From Trametes villosa (lineage: Eukaryota > Basidiomycota > Agaricomycetes > Polyporales > Polyporaceae): a DNA stretch of 64,000 nt. The notes beneath the pieces were generated by a model, which ran no database searches, was not told where the DNA came from, and saw only the letters and a program-made list of their open reading frames with translations. Below are positions 49,287-60,939 of this stretch, one piece after another. Each line of letters starts with the position of its first letter. Positions within the stretch are counted from its first letter, which is position 1. Where the stretch lies: positions 124,001-188,000 of the forward strand of contig PUDQ02000036.1 in assembly GCA_002964805.2 (NCBI GenBank). Direction: 5' to 3'. The translations under genes and the position numbers were made by a program.

Positions 49287-49832
49287 GAGTTCGATTTGTC
49301 AAAGATTGATGTGTGTGTAGACGGCAGAACCTCGTCAGGAGAAGGCGGAGGACGATCATGTTCCACGGAGGGACGAGTGCGGCGGCGCGCGGGAGGTGTG
49401 TGTACGCTTGTTGCTCGCCAACGAGGAAGGTTTGTGCGCATGTGGTGCCCGTACGTACAGCATGTTCCGAATTTCAGAGCTTCTGCGCAGCCCTTGCAGG
49501 GCCCAGCAACCGTGTGCACACTGAAGCCGCCGAAGCGTCGCTGGACGCGCCGTGATCCTGGTATATATACTCATGACCAAGGCTCGAGTGAAGCGTCGGT
49601 CGCGTCGGTCGGGGTATGACCAAGCCCACACAGAGGCATTTATGCGCATCGCACCCGTGGTCGGACTCGGCCTCGGTGTGAGTGAACGAGATGACATGCC
49701 AAAAATACCGTTACATTGCGCGGGACGCCGCTGACTACGCAGTAATCGTACATACAAGACGCGCTTTTGCAATGCCAACATTGTCGGCCGCTCCGTCGCG
49801 TGCGAGCTGCCGAATTTTGAATATCATCGCGC
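49287..49832. other. Intergenic, between convergent genes
   Basis: About 545 bp between the F-box pseudogene (+) and the PLP enzyme (-). Presumed 3' UTRs; no gene recognised. Confidence 0.5.
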
Positions 49833-51822
49833 TTACTTCCTCGTCAAGCCGAACGCCTCCGTAATCTCTTCACAGACGGCGGTAAGCGCGTTGGCGAGGT
49901 AGTCGAAGTCTGACAGCTGTTCCGCCGGGAACGCGTCAGCACACGGGAAAATAGCACAGGACACGGGACACGGAGTGTCAGCATGACTGCATACCTCGTT
50001 GAAGACCTGCGGGCTGCAGCGGCACCACCACGCGCCCGCGTGGTAGTAGTGCACTGCGTACGTCTTCCACTCGTCCAGGAGCTTGTCCCGCAGGAAGACG
50101 TTAATGTGCGCGATCGTCTCTGCCGAGTACAATTGTCCGCGGGTCTTCTCAACAGGTAGGGGGAGCCGGACGTTCGTCTACGCAGAGTCCGGCGTCAGCG
50201 GCTGCTAAAGGGAGCGGTTAGCGACGGAGCGACGTACCATGTTGAGCGTGAGCTCCCCAGTCTCGTCCATGACGCGGGTGCCCAGAAGCCGTGCGAGCCT
50301 CTCGCCGCCATCGAGCGCCAGCTTGTGGCAGTAGTCGTTGATGACCTTTTCCCCGCCCAACCACTCGCGGAAAGCCAAGGCTGAAAATATGCATGAGCCG
50401 GACTAGACCGACCACGCTAAACACTTAAACTCACCATCAGGGACGGAAGCGTACGACGTATGGTCGGGCGTGCCGGTCCCTGTACAATATCCCCATATGT
50501 CAGCCTCCTCGTCTAACAAGCACAGGTGAGAATGAAGGACGTACACCCGTGCTGCATGACGAAGTTCGTGCCCTTTTCCTTCATCTTCAGGCTGCCGGCA
50601 TGCACGTACTCGTGCGACGTCGGGATCGACGACTTGATAACGTGCTGGTTCCTGGTGCGCCGCAGGCGTGAACGTCAAAACGAGCGCCTCGATAAGAGAA
50701 AGCGGTGTCGGGGACGCACCGCTTCGGCACATAGAGCACTGCGCAGCCCCGTTTGGCATAGAGCCACTTATGGCAGTCCGAGATCCAGAAGTCGGGCTTG
50801 GCCTCAGAGAGGTTGATGTCCGGCTATCGAGAGAAGACCGGGCGGTCAGCGTAAGGCACAGAAGGACAACGAGAAAACGGGGGCGAGCACAGAGCGCGTA
50901 GAGCGCGACGACGTACCTCCTGCCCGATGCTGTGCGCAGCGTCGACGAGGGCCCACGCGCCCTCCTCCCTGCACACCTGCACCATCTCCTTCCAAGGCAT
51001 GAGCGCGCCTGGGGTGGCGTTGATCGAGTCTAGCACGACTACGATCTTGTTCCTGCGCTCCGCGGGGTCCTCCGAGTATCCCGGAGAGAGGGGGGGCACG
51101 TCGGTGAACTGGGTGCCGGCACTGACGTGCTGCGCTTTGAACGCGCGCAGCTGGGTGCGGAAGGCGTCGAGGATCTGCGCGTGGGTGAGGGGGAAGGTGT
51201 ATTCGATCAGGCACGGTTCGGGGCGGGGGTGCTCCGAGCGGTCGGCGAGGTAGCGGATGGTGTTTGCGACGCCACCGTAGAGAGTCGTAGCTGCAGGAAA
51301 GGTGAGTGATAGCGGGGTAAAGGGACACGTGGTGACATACCGCCGATGAGCAGATCGCCCTCGCGCCACTCGAAGTTTCGGAGGACGGTGTTGATGGCAT
51401 GGGTAGCGTTCGGCGCGAAGACGATCTCGTCCCTGTCAGCCCCGACGAGCTTCGCGATCTGCCCCCTATCGCCAGATAGGCGTCAGAGTACTGCAGAATA
51501 TAGATGGTCTGCTACGTACCTGGCCTTGACGATCAGCGGGTGGAATACCTGCCGGTACACTTTGTCGGGGTTCCTCTCGATCTCATATCCTAGCCGCGTC
51601 GCAGCGAAGAGTACCGGGAGCGGCAAGGTTCCCCATGAGCCTACAGCAGACCTATGGTGAGCGAGAACCACAGCGCAACCCGCAGATAGGCTCACCAGGG
51701 TTTAGGTTCACATAGTCTTCGTCGAGGGGGATGTATTGCTTCAGGGCGTGTCCGAAAGGGGGAGGCTTCTCAGAGGGGTCGTAAGATTCGCCTGCATGGG
51801 GAACGAGCTTGGGGATCGGCAT
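49833..51822 (-). CDS. Class V PLP enzyme, Egt2/isopenicillin-N-epimerase-like
   Basis: Ten exons on the minus strand: 51822-51696, 51640-51520, 51465-51341, 51290-50917, 50823-50720, 50651-50545, 50479-50435, 50380-50238, 50177-49995, 49916-49833; 470 codons. It resembles the fungal group that includes Egt2, the PLP-dependent C-S lyase of ergothioneine synthesis: 'PFGHALKQY', '[15 protein letters not shown]', '[15 protein letters not shown]', 'DAAHSIGQE' (Asp about 241 for the PLP ring nitrogen) and '[19 protein letters not shown]' with the Schiff-base Lys about 268. '[19 protein letters not shown]' closely follows the S. pombe Egt2 layout. The exact substrate is not shown; a related lyase or epimerase is possible. 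ATG at 51822 is the first in frame and has an upstream TATA box. Confidence 0.9.
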
Positions 51823-52019
51823 GTCTGGAGCATACGATCAGCAGCGACGTCAACGTCAGAGTCAGGACACTGATAGACAGCGACAGAAGATCCTGCTACA
51901 CACATGGAACGGATAGGGGATCGTCGTTGATAGTAGATGGTTCGGTGAGTGATCCCGATGGAATGCAGATGAGGAGATGTATGGGGGGAAGTGGGCGTGT
52001 CCCAGGGCAGATGCCGGGT

Positions 52020-52036
52020 TCCCGCTATTTATGCGT
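52020..52036 (-). promoter_or_regulatory. TATA box of the Egt2-like gene
   Basis: On the minus strand the sequence reads CATAAATAGCGGG, about 205 bp upstream of the ATG at 51822. The leader between is CT-rich and could hold a short 5' UTR intron. Confidence 0.55.
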
Positions 52037-52039
52037 TGC

Positions 52040-54443
52040 ATCGGGAGGGCAGTCGTAGTCAGACGCGCAGATGGGGTAGCCGGAGCCGACCAGTACTGCG
52101 TCCGTGCGGCCGAGCGACTTCTGCGGCACATAGGAAGCAATGCAATGCTTCAAAAAAGAGGGGATGGTGGTGCGGGGTGCAACGTGCCATGAGAACCTAC
52201 GACGACTGTCGGAATAAGATCACTTTCTGAGGAATATTCAAATGCCATGTAGCGAAGCGATTACATACCTATGCCCATACTCTGCTCCTCGAAGCACCGG
52301 CCAGCATGAAAGTACCCCTAAACGAGATCCTGCAAGCAATTTTCCGAGTCCGGCGGCTTCAATGACGATGGGGCCGGTCCCGGGCGGGGACCACGTCGAG
52401 TCCGGCGTCCGAAGTACTCGGTATGGGGCGAGGAGAGCCCCGGTGGAAACACCAGAACGTTGCTCGCGCAGAGTGCCAGCTTCGCCGCGCCCTAGAGTGA
52501 GGTTACGCTGTATTGTATGCCGTTAGGGCGCGCCCCATCGCGCCCAGCTGTCCGTCAGGTGGGGGTTCGCAAAGTACCACACGAGCGCCCGTTCTTGAGC
52601 ACCTCCCCGGTTTGGGCGGATGCGGTGCAGCGGTGCAGCGGGCCGGGGCCCCCAACGCGACGAGAGGAAGGCGAAGCGGCAACGCAGCATTCTCTCCCTC
52701 GCTCACCTCCTCCGCCGCCTGCGCTTGCTCAGACGCAGGTGTGGCTGCGCAGCGACCTGTGATTGGGTCTGTGCTATGAACGTTGGAACTCGCACATGTT
52801 CTTCTACGCCGGGCGCTGCGCCGCGGCTCTCACACCGCCCGTAGGCGTTTGCTCCCGGCGAGGGACCCCATCTTCTGAGCCGTCAAGCCGCCATGCGTGT
52901 CTGCGACGTAAATCTCTCACATACTGTCAAGGACTCAATCACTCACGAGTTAAATAGTACAACGGCGCCCCTGCGTAGCAGCTGTATCCTCGAAAGACCT
53001 CATCCATCAACCGCGCCGGAGTCGCTCGCAGAGCAAGCCGGATGGCAATCCTCGACTGCGGCTCTCCATTGTAGGTCCGAAGACCTCCCGCGTCCGCCAC
53101 GCATGTCGGAGAAGAGGACTCGAGCCTCGACTCGCTCTCAGGCCGACATTGCATATTCACCAAGCTGTCCGACGGGATCAGTTTCACGTCCCGGGCCTTC
53201 TTACCCCCGTCCTGGTCGCCTCGACGCTGCACCCTCTTCAGCAGCGCTCGGCCGTCAGGAGCTGGATCGGCCATCCCGAGAACGCACCCCCAGCGCAGTC
53301 CCGGCGCTCTCGTACTCGGCGACGCCACAACTGGCACAGCGTTCGTGGCGGAAACCTCCATCTTCCTCCGCTACCTTCGCGGCGCCTACGCTGCTGTTTA
53401 CCCGGCGGCTATGACGCGCGCTCCCAAGGATAGAAGAGGCGGCGGAAGAGGGGCGACCTTCTGTGGTACAGAGGACGCCCGATTGCGTTGCCCCGCACAT
53501 CTCGAACAGCCTCTCGAACAACGACAGCCTTGCGAAGGCGGAGGTTTCCGCAGCGCACCCCGTTGGGCGTGAAGGGTTGGCTAGAGCATCTGGAGGACCA
53601 TTTTTAGCTGCGGCGCGGATGGGCGGTACTGGAATGTATACTTTGTCGCGCCGAGGTACCATCCCATGGGTGCTGTGATAGCCACGGCCAAGCGATCCTG
53701 ATAAGAACGCCACTGCGGACCCCGCAAAGTTCCCAACACCGGGAGATGTGCTCAGGCGCGACGCGGGGCGGAAAAGCTCGAGCGCTATCTCGGGCGCACG
53801 AGGATCACCTGTCAAGGCGAGTGCTCGCCCACCGGTCCTGTCGGAGTCATCTCTCTTTGACAGCCACATCCCCATCGCGGGCGCGGCATGGAGCACCGCA
53901 CCTCCGCTTTTCTCTTGTGCGCGACGGGGAGAGCCCGCCCGCCCTGACGCGGCGGAGGCGGCGGAGGACCCTTCCGAGGCCGCCGCGTGCTTCTGCATTT
54001 TTATGCGCGTCGGCGCGCCGCCCGCGCGCGACCGTGTGGTGCCGACGCTACTGGCGCCGCGGATACCCTGCGCCTGCGTCCGCATCTGTGTGTCAATCAG
54101 CCAACGCGATTCCAGACACGAGCGTAGGGACCAGGGACGCGTCGGAACGGGCCAATGACAAATCGTCCCGCGCCCTGCCTGGCCCGCCGGCGGCGGTGGG
54201 GGCTCGGATCTCATATGTCGACCCACCGCCCCGCGGCCATTGCGATCTGTCCCGGCGGCCCCCTCCCTTATCGTACCAGCTCAACTCTCTGCCGAGCGCG
54301 AGTCTCAGTCATATAGCCGACACCCCTCGACCCCCGCGCGCACACGGCACAGCACGGTCACCGTCCCGTCCCAGTCGCGACCCGCACCCACCTCGACGCC
54401 GCGGAGTTCCAAGTTCCACGTTTGTTGCTGCCTGTATACCGCC
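52040..54443. other. Gene-poor 2.4 kb
   Basis: No confident gene. Long chance-prone frames exist on both strands: a 323-codon minus frame at 53255-54226, a minus frame at 52939-53361 and a 136-codon plus frame at 53748-54158. None has a recognised domain or a clean start with splice support. The last ~130 bp (around 54300-54443) are CA-rich and presumably the MFS gene leader. Confidence 0.5.
53255..54226 (-). CDS. Unassigned 323-codon ORF (doubtful)
   Basis: A long uninterrupted minus frame whose 3' half ('DKVYIPVPPIRAAAKNG', 'FARLSLFERLFEM') reads more like protein than the opposite strand. No family, TATA box or intron support was found. In DNA of this base composition such frames arise by chance, and the plus strand is also widely open here. 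Confidence 0.2.
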   Translation of the reverse strand: MGRHMRSEPPPPPAGQAGRGTICHWPVPTRPWSLRSCLESRWLIDTQMRTQAQGIRGASSVGTTRSRAGGAPTRIKMQKHAAASEGSSAASAASGRAGSPRRAQEKSGGAVLHAAPAMGMWLSKRDDSDRTGGRALALTGDPRAPEIALELFRPASRLSTSPGVGNFAGSAVAFLSGSLGRGYHSTHGMVPRRDKVYIPVPPIRAAAKNGPPDALANPSRPTGCAAETSAFARLSLFERLFEMCGATQSGVLCTTEGRPSSAASSILGSARHSRRVNSSVGAAKVAEEDGGFRHERCASCGVAEYESAGTALGVRSRDGRSSS

Positions 54444-56226
54444 ATGGCTGACATTGAGAACCGCGACCTCGAGAACGAGAAGTCCGGGATGGACACCGAG
54501 ACGGCGACCGTCGCGGGCTCGTTCGTGGCCCCGGCCCCGCTGGCGCTCCAGGACCTCGAGGACATCCCCGATGGCGGGAAGGAGGCGTGGACCGTCGTCC
54601 TCGGGGCGTCCCTCGCGCTGTTTGCGTCTGCGGGGATGGTGAACACATATGTTAGTGGCTGTGTGGTTCAGGAGTGTCGTGACCGACACTGACGGCTTCC
54701 ATTAGGGCGCGTTCCAGGACTACTACGAGGCCACGCTGCTTCCGTCGTCTTCATCTTCTACCGTCGCCTTCATTGGATCTCTCCAGATCTTCTTCTTATA
54801 TTCTGTGGGCACCCTCACGGGGAGGGTCTTCGATGCCTATGGAACGAAGGTCAGTGATACCACACTTCGCGCATCTCACGGGCTGAACAATCTTTCGTGC
54901 ACAGTACCTCATCCCCACCGGCACCGTCATCACGGTCTTTTCGCTCATGATGGTGTCGCTGTCCCAAAAGAACCAGCCTTACCAGGTGTTCCTCTCGCAC
55001 GGCGTCTTGTTCGGCTTCGGGATTGCTCTCCTGTAAGCTCATCCCCTACACATGACTCGAAATCCGCGCTCACCACTGGCCATCTTTCCCAGGTTCAACC
55101 CCGCCGTCGCCGTCCTCGGCCACTGGTTCCGCAAACGACGCGCGCTCGCGATTGGGCTCACGACGGGCGGCAGCGCGAGCGGCGGCGTGCTCCTGCCCAT
55201 CATCCTCGAGAAGCTGATCCCCGTCGTCGGCTTCGGCTGGGCCGTGCGCATCGTCGCCTTCATCCTCCTCGCGTGCCTCGCCGTCTCGTGCGTCACCATC
55301 CGCACGCGCCTCCCGCTCTCCGGCCATCTCTCGTTCCGCACCGCGATCGACCTGGGAGGATTCCGCGACCCGCGGTATACGCTGGCGGCGATTGGCGCGT
55401 TTTTGTGAGTGCGATGATGTGGGCGCGTGTTGGGAGATACTCACCTTTACACGCGCAGGCTGTTCTACGGGTTCTTCATCCCGTACTTCTACATCCAGAT
55501 CTACGCCAACTTCCGTGGGGTTCCTCCGCACATCGCGAAGTACCTCCTCGCGATCATGAATGCGGCGAATATTCCCTCGCGGATCCTCCCTGGCTACATC
55601 GCGGATAAAACTGGCCCGTAAGTGCATCTGCTCTTTCATGGTAGACGATCCCACTCACGTATTCGCGTCCGTAGTCTCAAGGTCTTCGTCCCCGCGGCTG
55701 CAGTATGCAGCGTCCTCTTACTGGGCCTCTGGCTGCCCTCGCGCAACTCGGCGTCGATCGTCGCGTTCGCAGCGCTGTACGGGTTGTTCTCAGGCAAGTT
55801 CACGTCGTCTGCAATCTGGCGCACCTTGTATTGACACCCCCGCAGGCGCCTTCGTCTCCCTCCTCCCCACATACATTGCATCCATCTCGCCCCGAGAGAA
55901 GCTCGGCGCGCGCCTCGGTACTTCCCCTCTACCTGCCCTCTTCGTATTCGCGTGCTAAACCGGACGCGTCTTCTCCAGGCTCAGTGTACATGGTCGTCGC
56001 GATCGCCTCGCTCGTCGGCACGCCCACGGGCGGGGCGCTGCTCAAGACGACGGATGAGGAGCACTTCCGTAATCTCATCATCTTCTGCGGCGCCCTGAGC
56101 GTCGCCGGGACGGTCGTAATGGCGATGGCGGGCATGGTAGGCTCGGAGTCGCTCCGGCGGCGTTTGCCCTGGGGCAACAGATCCCAGGACTCGGGGAGCG
56201 TTGCTGGGAAGGAAGTTGAGGCATGA
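54444..56226 (+). CDS. MFS transporter, monocarboxylate-permease (MCT) type
   Basis: Plasma-membrane carrier of the major facilitator superfamily, MCT-like branch (monocarboxylates or other small acids; substrate not shown). Eight exons: 54444-54650, 54706-54849, 54905-55032, 55093-55404, 55459-55617, 55675-55793, 55846-55917, 55979-56226; 462 codons. A cytosolic N-terminus of about 50 residues ends in 'DIPDGGKEAW', typical of fungal MCT homologues. TM1 'VVLGASLALFASAGMVNTYGAFQ' follows, and helices continue through 'GHWFRKRRALAIGLTTGGSASGG' (loop 4-5 signature). 'ANIPSRILPGYIADKTGP' is the central motif, with 'PTGGALL' near the last pair of helices. About 12 helices can be counted, and the length is usual for the family. 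Intron 6 is GC-AG (CAG|GCAAGT). Codon use matches the neighbours. Confidence 0.92.
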
Positions 56227-57166
56227 TATCGCATAGCAGGCTGCGGAGGAGTCGGTGGTAAGCAAGTACTAACAGAAAAGGAGAACCTTACGAACCTGGA
56301 GGTCGTGTTGTAATACCACATAGATGTATATAGTACCCCGAGCGCTGTAATTGACCCTATGTATGTCAGTTTTGATTATGCATGCGAGAGTTGTCGCGCT
56401 AGGGATTCTCGGTCGTCCTCTATGTGTCCGGAACGTGGTTGTGAATGCTGTAAACGCAGCATACATGCGTCGACGGGATACGAAAAGATGAAGTGGGTTT
56501 GCGCGGTTTGCGCCAGCGGGGCCGATGCCGTAGTGAATACTTATACCAGTCGACCCTGCTGCTGTGTAGGGCTATTCGACCCACTCTGCCAGTACATGCA
56601 GAGCGTTCGGATGAATGGGGCGAAGGCAAGTACTAGTACGCGTTCCCGTACTTACGCCTGGTGGTGCAAAAGAGACCTTTCCGGCTCAAGAAGCGCCCGG
56701 CCTCCATGCACGACTCGGAATCCAAATATTCAGAGTCCGCTACACGTGTCTACTCAACGCCCGTCACCATGTTTGCTTCGCCGCTGATACTGACTACCAC
56801 CTTCAAGCTATGGCAGTGACGCTGCGCCCAAGAGACAGTGGTGCTGACGTACCTTGACACCTGGGGCCTGAGGCTGAGGTGGTTCGACTTGCACTAGCGC
56901 TCCCAAAGCGACTTGTTGCTCAGAGTCTCTTCTCAGATAGACGCAGAAACCTACCTTGAACGATGCCATCGATGGCGTCTCAAATCACTGCGCCCTGCGT
57001 ACGTGGCCTACGTGAATCAGCACACCTCACATGCAGTTTAGGCCTACCAAATTACCGGCACGTTCCGGAAAGCCCAAGCTCGCCACAGCCGTGTAGGTCA
57101 GTGGTGTTCCTCTAACAGGCGTATGTTTTAGTAAGTCTGTCATCGAAGCGCAGCAATTACACGACA
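56227..57166. other. Intergenic, MFS gene to membrane protein
   Basis: About 940 bp, lower in GC than its surroundings. No coding frame I can support. It may hold missing 5' exons of the next gene. Confidence 0.5.
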
Positions 57167-58141
57167 ATGGAGAGATGGTATCAGATGCGCCACCTACTCG
57201 ACAAACCATCTATATACCAGCAGAAGAGGGGACAAGAGTCTGTGCGCTATCCTCTTCCTTTGCACTCGACAACGGCGGCCCTAGCCCTACCCCTCGAGGC
57301 CCCGTCCCAACCTCCATGTTCAATCTCGCACAACCAGCAGAAGGTCGCTCTGCCTTGCAGAGCGCGAATCACCATCTTTTCAGTGTCGCTCAGGACCCAG
57401 CTCAGGCTCACCGTGGATCCGGACTTCCCCACCGAGACGAAGGCCCACGGTACACCCGGATCGGCGTCATCACCGGAGACGTCAATCATCACACTCACCA
57501 CGACAGCTCCCACATCGACCTACCACTCCACTGGACTGTCCAACACCAGCCACGCTTCATCCCCAGCGTTAGTCGCGTTGCTCTCCGCCATCCTCGGCGT
57601 CGCCCTCCTCGCTGTCACCCTAGTGCTCTGGAGTGGCTGGATGCGAAAGCGAGCGGCGCGCCACCAGCGCTTGAACACGCGCCGGTTCTCCTTTGCCTCA
57701 TGTGCAGCAGAAGGAGGTACGAGCCACGCTTTCGCATAAACGTGACTGAGGTGTGCTGACCGTCCGCACCACTCAGCCCATCACGCTCTCGCTGACATAG
57801 TCGACGCACGCCGTTCTTCAATCGCTAGCAGCGCTCTCGCGCGCAACGGAAGCGTCAGCACGAGCGCAGACTCCACGAACCGCAACGTCGGTTGGAGCGT
57901 AGGCAAGGAGCTCGATAGGCCTCAGTTCGAGGCATGTCATGAGACCACCCCCCGTACGCCGACCCTTCGGTCTACAGCAACCAGAGAATTTTCGGAGGGC
58001 GATGACGTTCTTATGGCCTTTGCTAGAGAGATTATACGGGCGCTGTTGGAGAGCGCGGGGAGGGGCTGGCAATCCGCGAGCGACGTCATAGCCGGCGGAG
58101 AGCCGCCACCTCCCTATGAGCCACAGAGTGCACCCACCTAG
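57167..58141 (+). CDS. Single-pass membrane protein with PPxY tail (5' end uncertain)
   Basis: Two exons joined in frame: 57167-57716 and 57777-58141 (intron GTACGA...ACTCAG), 304 codons from the first ATG. A Ser/Thr-rich extracellular-like region precedes one hydrophobic helix at about residues 134-158 ('ALVALLSAILGVALLAVTLV'), then a basic stop-transfer stretch 'RKRAARHQR'. A Ser-rich tail ends 'GGEPPPPYEPQSAPT'. This is the layout common in basidiomycete surface proteins of unknown function. The PPPY motif could bind WW domains such as those of Rsp5-type ubiquitin ligases (inference). No signal peptide is visible at the chosen ATG, so one or more upstream exons are probably missing; a TATATA at about 57210 may instead mark a later start. 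It is tail-to-tail with the bestrophin gene, only 68 bp apart. Confidence 0.65.
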
Positions 58142-58209
58142 TCTGAGATCACGGAGAACTTCAGTAGAGGATGACCGGTCGAGCAGTGGTGTATCCACAC
58201 AGTTCTACT

Positions 58210-60939
58210 TTACTGGACGTGCCGCCCGCTACCTAGATCGCATATCGCATCCTCGTTAGACCAAACGCGAAAGCAAACGAAGATATTCGTCGTACCAAAG
58301 ACCGCCTCCACTCTCGTGCGCGGGTCGATAGCGAAGGCGTGCGCGCTCTGCGGTATCTGGGCACCGGAGTGGTGCGCCCCGAGGAAGACGTTTGGGCAGA
58401 CGACGCGCTTGAGGCGCTCAATGTCTGCGTGCACGATCGCGCGGCAGAAGAAGTCCAGGTCGAGGTCATTCTACAGTGCTGTTAGGCCGCTCACACAATA
58501 TGGCAATCTCCCGTGGTGAACGTACCTCATCGTATCCTAAGAATCGAACCATTAGTTGCGGGACTGTGATAGGGGTAAAGGCAGCGCACGCACCAAAAGG
58601 CTGCTCGATCTCCTCTCCTGCGGCAATGAGCCCGAGATAGATGAACGCCGCGATACCTACTCCGGGTATAGCGTACCACGCGAAGAGATCGACCAGCTGG
58701 AAAGGAAGGAAAAACAGGTAAATCCAAACCGTGCTGTGGGACTAAGTGAGCTTTCTCGGAAAGAAACGGCATCCATGGCAGTACGTACTGGCTGTACGAT
58801 TCGCGGGCAGAGAAAAGGATGTCCGTTAGAGATGCCTCCTGTCAGTCACACTCGGCGTACGCACCGGATATGCACTGAATATACGCTAGGATAATAGGTT
58901 AGCAGAAGCATACGCCGTGTGCATGCAAGACTTACAAGGGCAATGGCGTCGTCAAAATCCTCTCCAGCGCTGTCACCAAGTCCGTTAGCCATCCCCATCA
59001 CCAAGGAACGAAGCAACATACTACACAAACTATCCTCGAACGCAGCCAAGCCGCCGTACATCCCTCCCAACACGGCACCTGTGTTCTCTTTGTGTGAGCA
59101 TCTGTCATGTTAACGCACAGTGAAGACATACCGGGCATAACGCCGCGCTCATCGAGCACGCTCACCCATATGCTCAGAGACCGCAAGATCTCGAGAGGAA
59201 GGTTTTCCCCGCCTCCAGCGAGACGCGGCCGGTGCTTCGAGTGGGTGAAGCCCAGGCGCACGCTCGCCTCCGCCAACTTCCCGCGTACGCCCTCGCCTCC
59301 GTTCTCTCCTGCTTGAGACGTAAGATGCATGACATGTCAGAACCTCGGCGCACACACGGGATACGGTATGCCCACCTGCAGGGTTCCCATTCTCATCATC
59401 CCCACTCCACCGTCTCTGAATCCCGCCTTCCTCACCATCGACCGCGCCCGCCTGTTCCTCAACGTCCCCACCACCCACCCGCGCACTCCTCGTTCTCCAC
59501 CCTAACGCGTACCCCACCGTCCGCCACACGGCCGAGAACGGCACCAAGTCGGCGGAGACCGAGCCGAACAGCCCGTGGCGGCCCGCACCAGCCGGCACCG
59601 CCCCGGGGAGAAGCGGTTGGCCGGCGTCGCGTTCGCTCGACGCGTCGGACAGCGAGGGCGAGGAGGCGCGGGAGATCCCGGGAGAGAAGGAGGGCGGGAT
59701 GTGAAGCGAGGGAGGGGTAAAGGTGCCGTACGCGTTGATGGGCGGTATGACAGGGTTATGTGCGGAGAGCTGGCGCGACCGAGAGGGCTTGATGGGGTCC
59801 GTGGGAGGCTTCGAGGAAGAGGGCAGCGGACTGTGCAAGAGCGACCTCGGGGGGTCTTCGGGGTGCAGATCGCGCGGCGAGGCGACAGTCGCAGATTCTT
59901 CAGGCGCAGCGTGACTCTGCTTGTTTTTCTGGTGATGGGGGTGCTGAATATCGCGTTATGGAGTCAGATATCGGGCGACTACAAAATCTAATGTAGCTCT
60001 CACGTCGTGAAGGGGCTTGATCAGAGGATATAGGTCCTCGTAGTAGATTCCCATCTCGCCTACACTGTTCAGCAAACGTTTACGAGCAACTCGAACTCGA
60101 CCTACCTCGAAGATGGTGTTTGACAGCAACAACGAAGCTGTAGCGAGCCTTCGTTAGTACGTCGGGGCAAGCACCGCTGAGCAAGGACATGCCCTTCTAC
60201 CATCCCGAGAGCGGTCCTCTTCTCCGCCATGATTCGTCGCGCGACGGATGTGTCAACTTCAACGTTCGTAGCATCGGTATTGGGAGGCGCAGGAGACAGC
60301 TTGAGTGGCGTGTGTATCCATATCAAGCGACTGAGCGTCCTGGTTGTGCGAGCGAGGTCCGACCATGCGGTCCGACCTTGATAGTACCGGTCATACCTGT
60401 AAGGTGGAAGAGTTTTCAATATGTGCGCAAGACAGAGCAACTGAAAGCGCTTCCCCTGAACTCGCGCGGTAGGAGATCACGAAACCAATCACGACACCTG
60501 TCCGATTCGCAGGAACGTGAGCCTAAAGGCGCGTACACCAGTACGACTGCGACGTACCGAGAAGGGTAAGCATAACGTTAGGAATACCCAGCTTTACATT
60601 CGTCCGTAAGGATACCGTCACGACGACTGTACGGAGTTATACGTCAACCACGGGAATTGGCGCTATCAGCGAACCCGGCGCGTACTGGCTGCGAAAACGG
60701 TGTGTAGGAGCACCGCTGGCCATATCCGCCAGATCTGCAGATTCGTGGAGTGAATAAGGCATTAAAAATGAAGATTTATTTTAGAGATATCTTACCACCG
60801 TGCCGCGCCCGAAAGTCCAGCTTACAAGGCTGCGACTCGTAACGAGAGGGACAAGCACAGGATCGTCGTTAGAGTTGAAAGCGGGTAGGAGAACGTGACC
60901 CGTCGACGAGCGCAGTTGAGAGCCATTTACTTGGGACAT
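58210..60939 (-). CDS. Fungal bestrophin-like (UPF0187) anion channel
   Basis: Predicted membrane anion channel of the bestrophin/RFP-TM family. Fifteen exons: 60939-60796, 60734-60686, 60626-60558, 60497-60455, 60396-60193, 60137-60106, 60059-60004, 59943-59376, 59311-59132, 59078-59025, 58969-58936, 58885-58865, 58733-58594, 58536-58526, 58470-58210; 621 codons. Family landmarks in order: 'GTVIWRIWPAVLLHTVFAA' (TM1), 'IPNVMLTLLGVVIGFVISYR', 'YDRYYQGRTAWSD', 'VVAVKHHLRGEMGIYYEDL', a ~190-residue disordered insert typical of fungi, 'LPLEILRSLSIW', 'LERILTTPLPFVYSVHIR', 'LFFLPFQLVDLF' and 'EEIEQPFGYDENDLDLD'. The last spans an 11-nt exon. Intron 4 lacks a GT or GC donor (GG|GGAAGC) although its acceptor and phase fit. 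Intron 5 is GC-AG. The start ATG (60939) gives an N-terminus fitting the family. Confidence 0.9.

Noticed and set aside
58556..58894. Plus-strand frames across the bestrophin gene
   Set aside because: They are shadows of the minus-strand exons and introns, whose joined frame matches a known family throughout.
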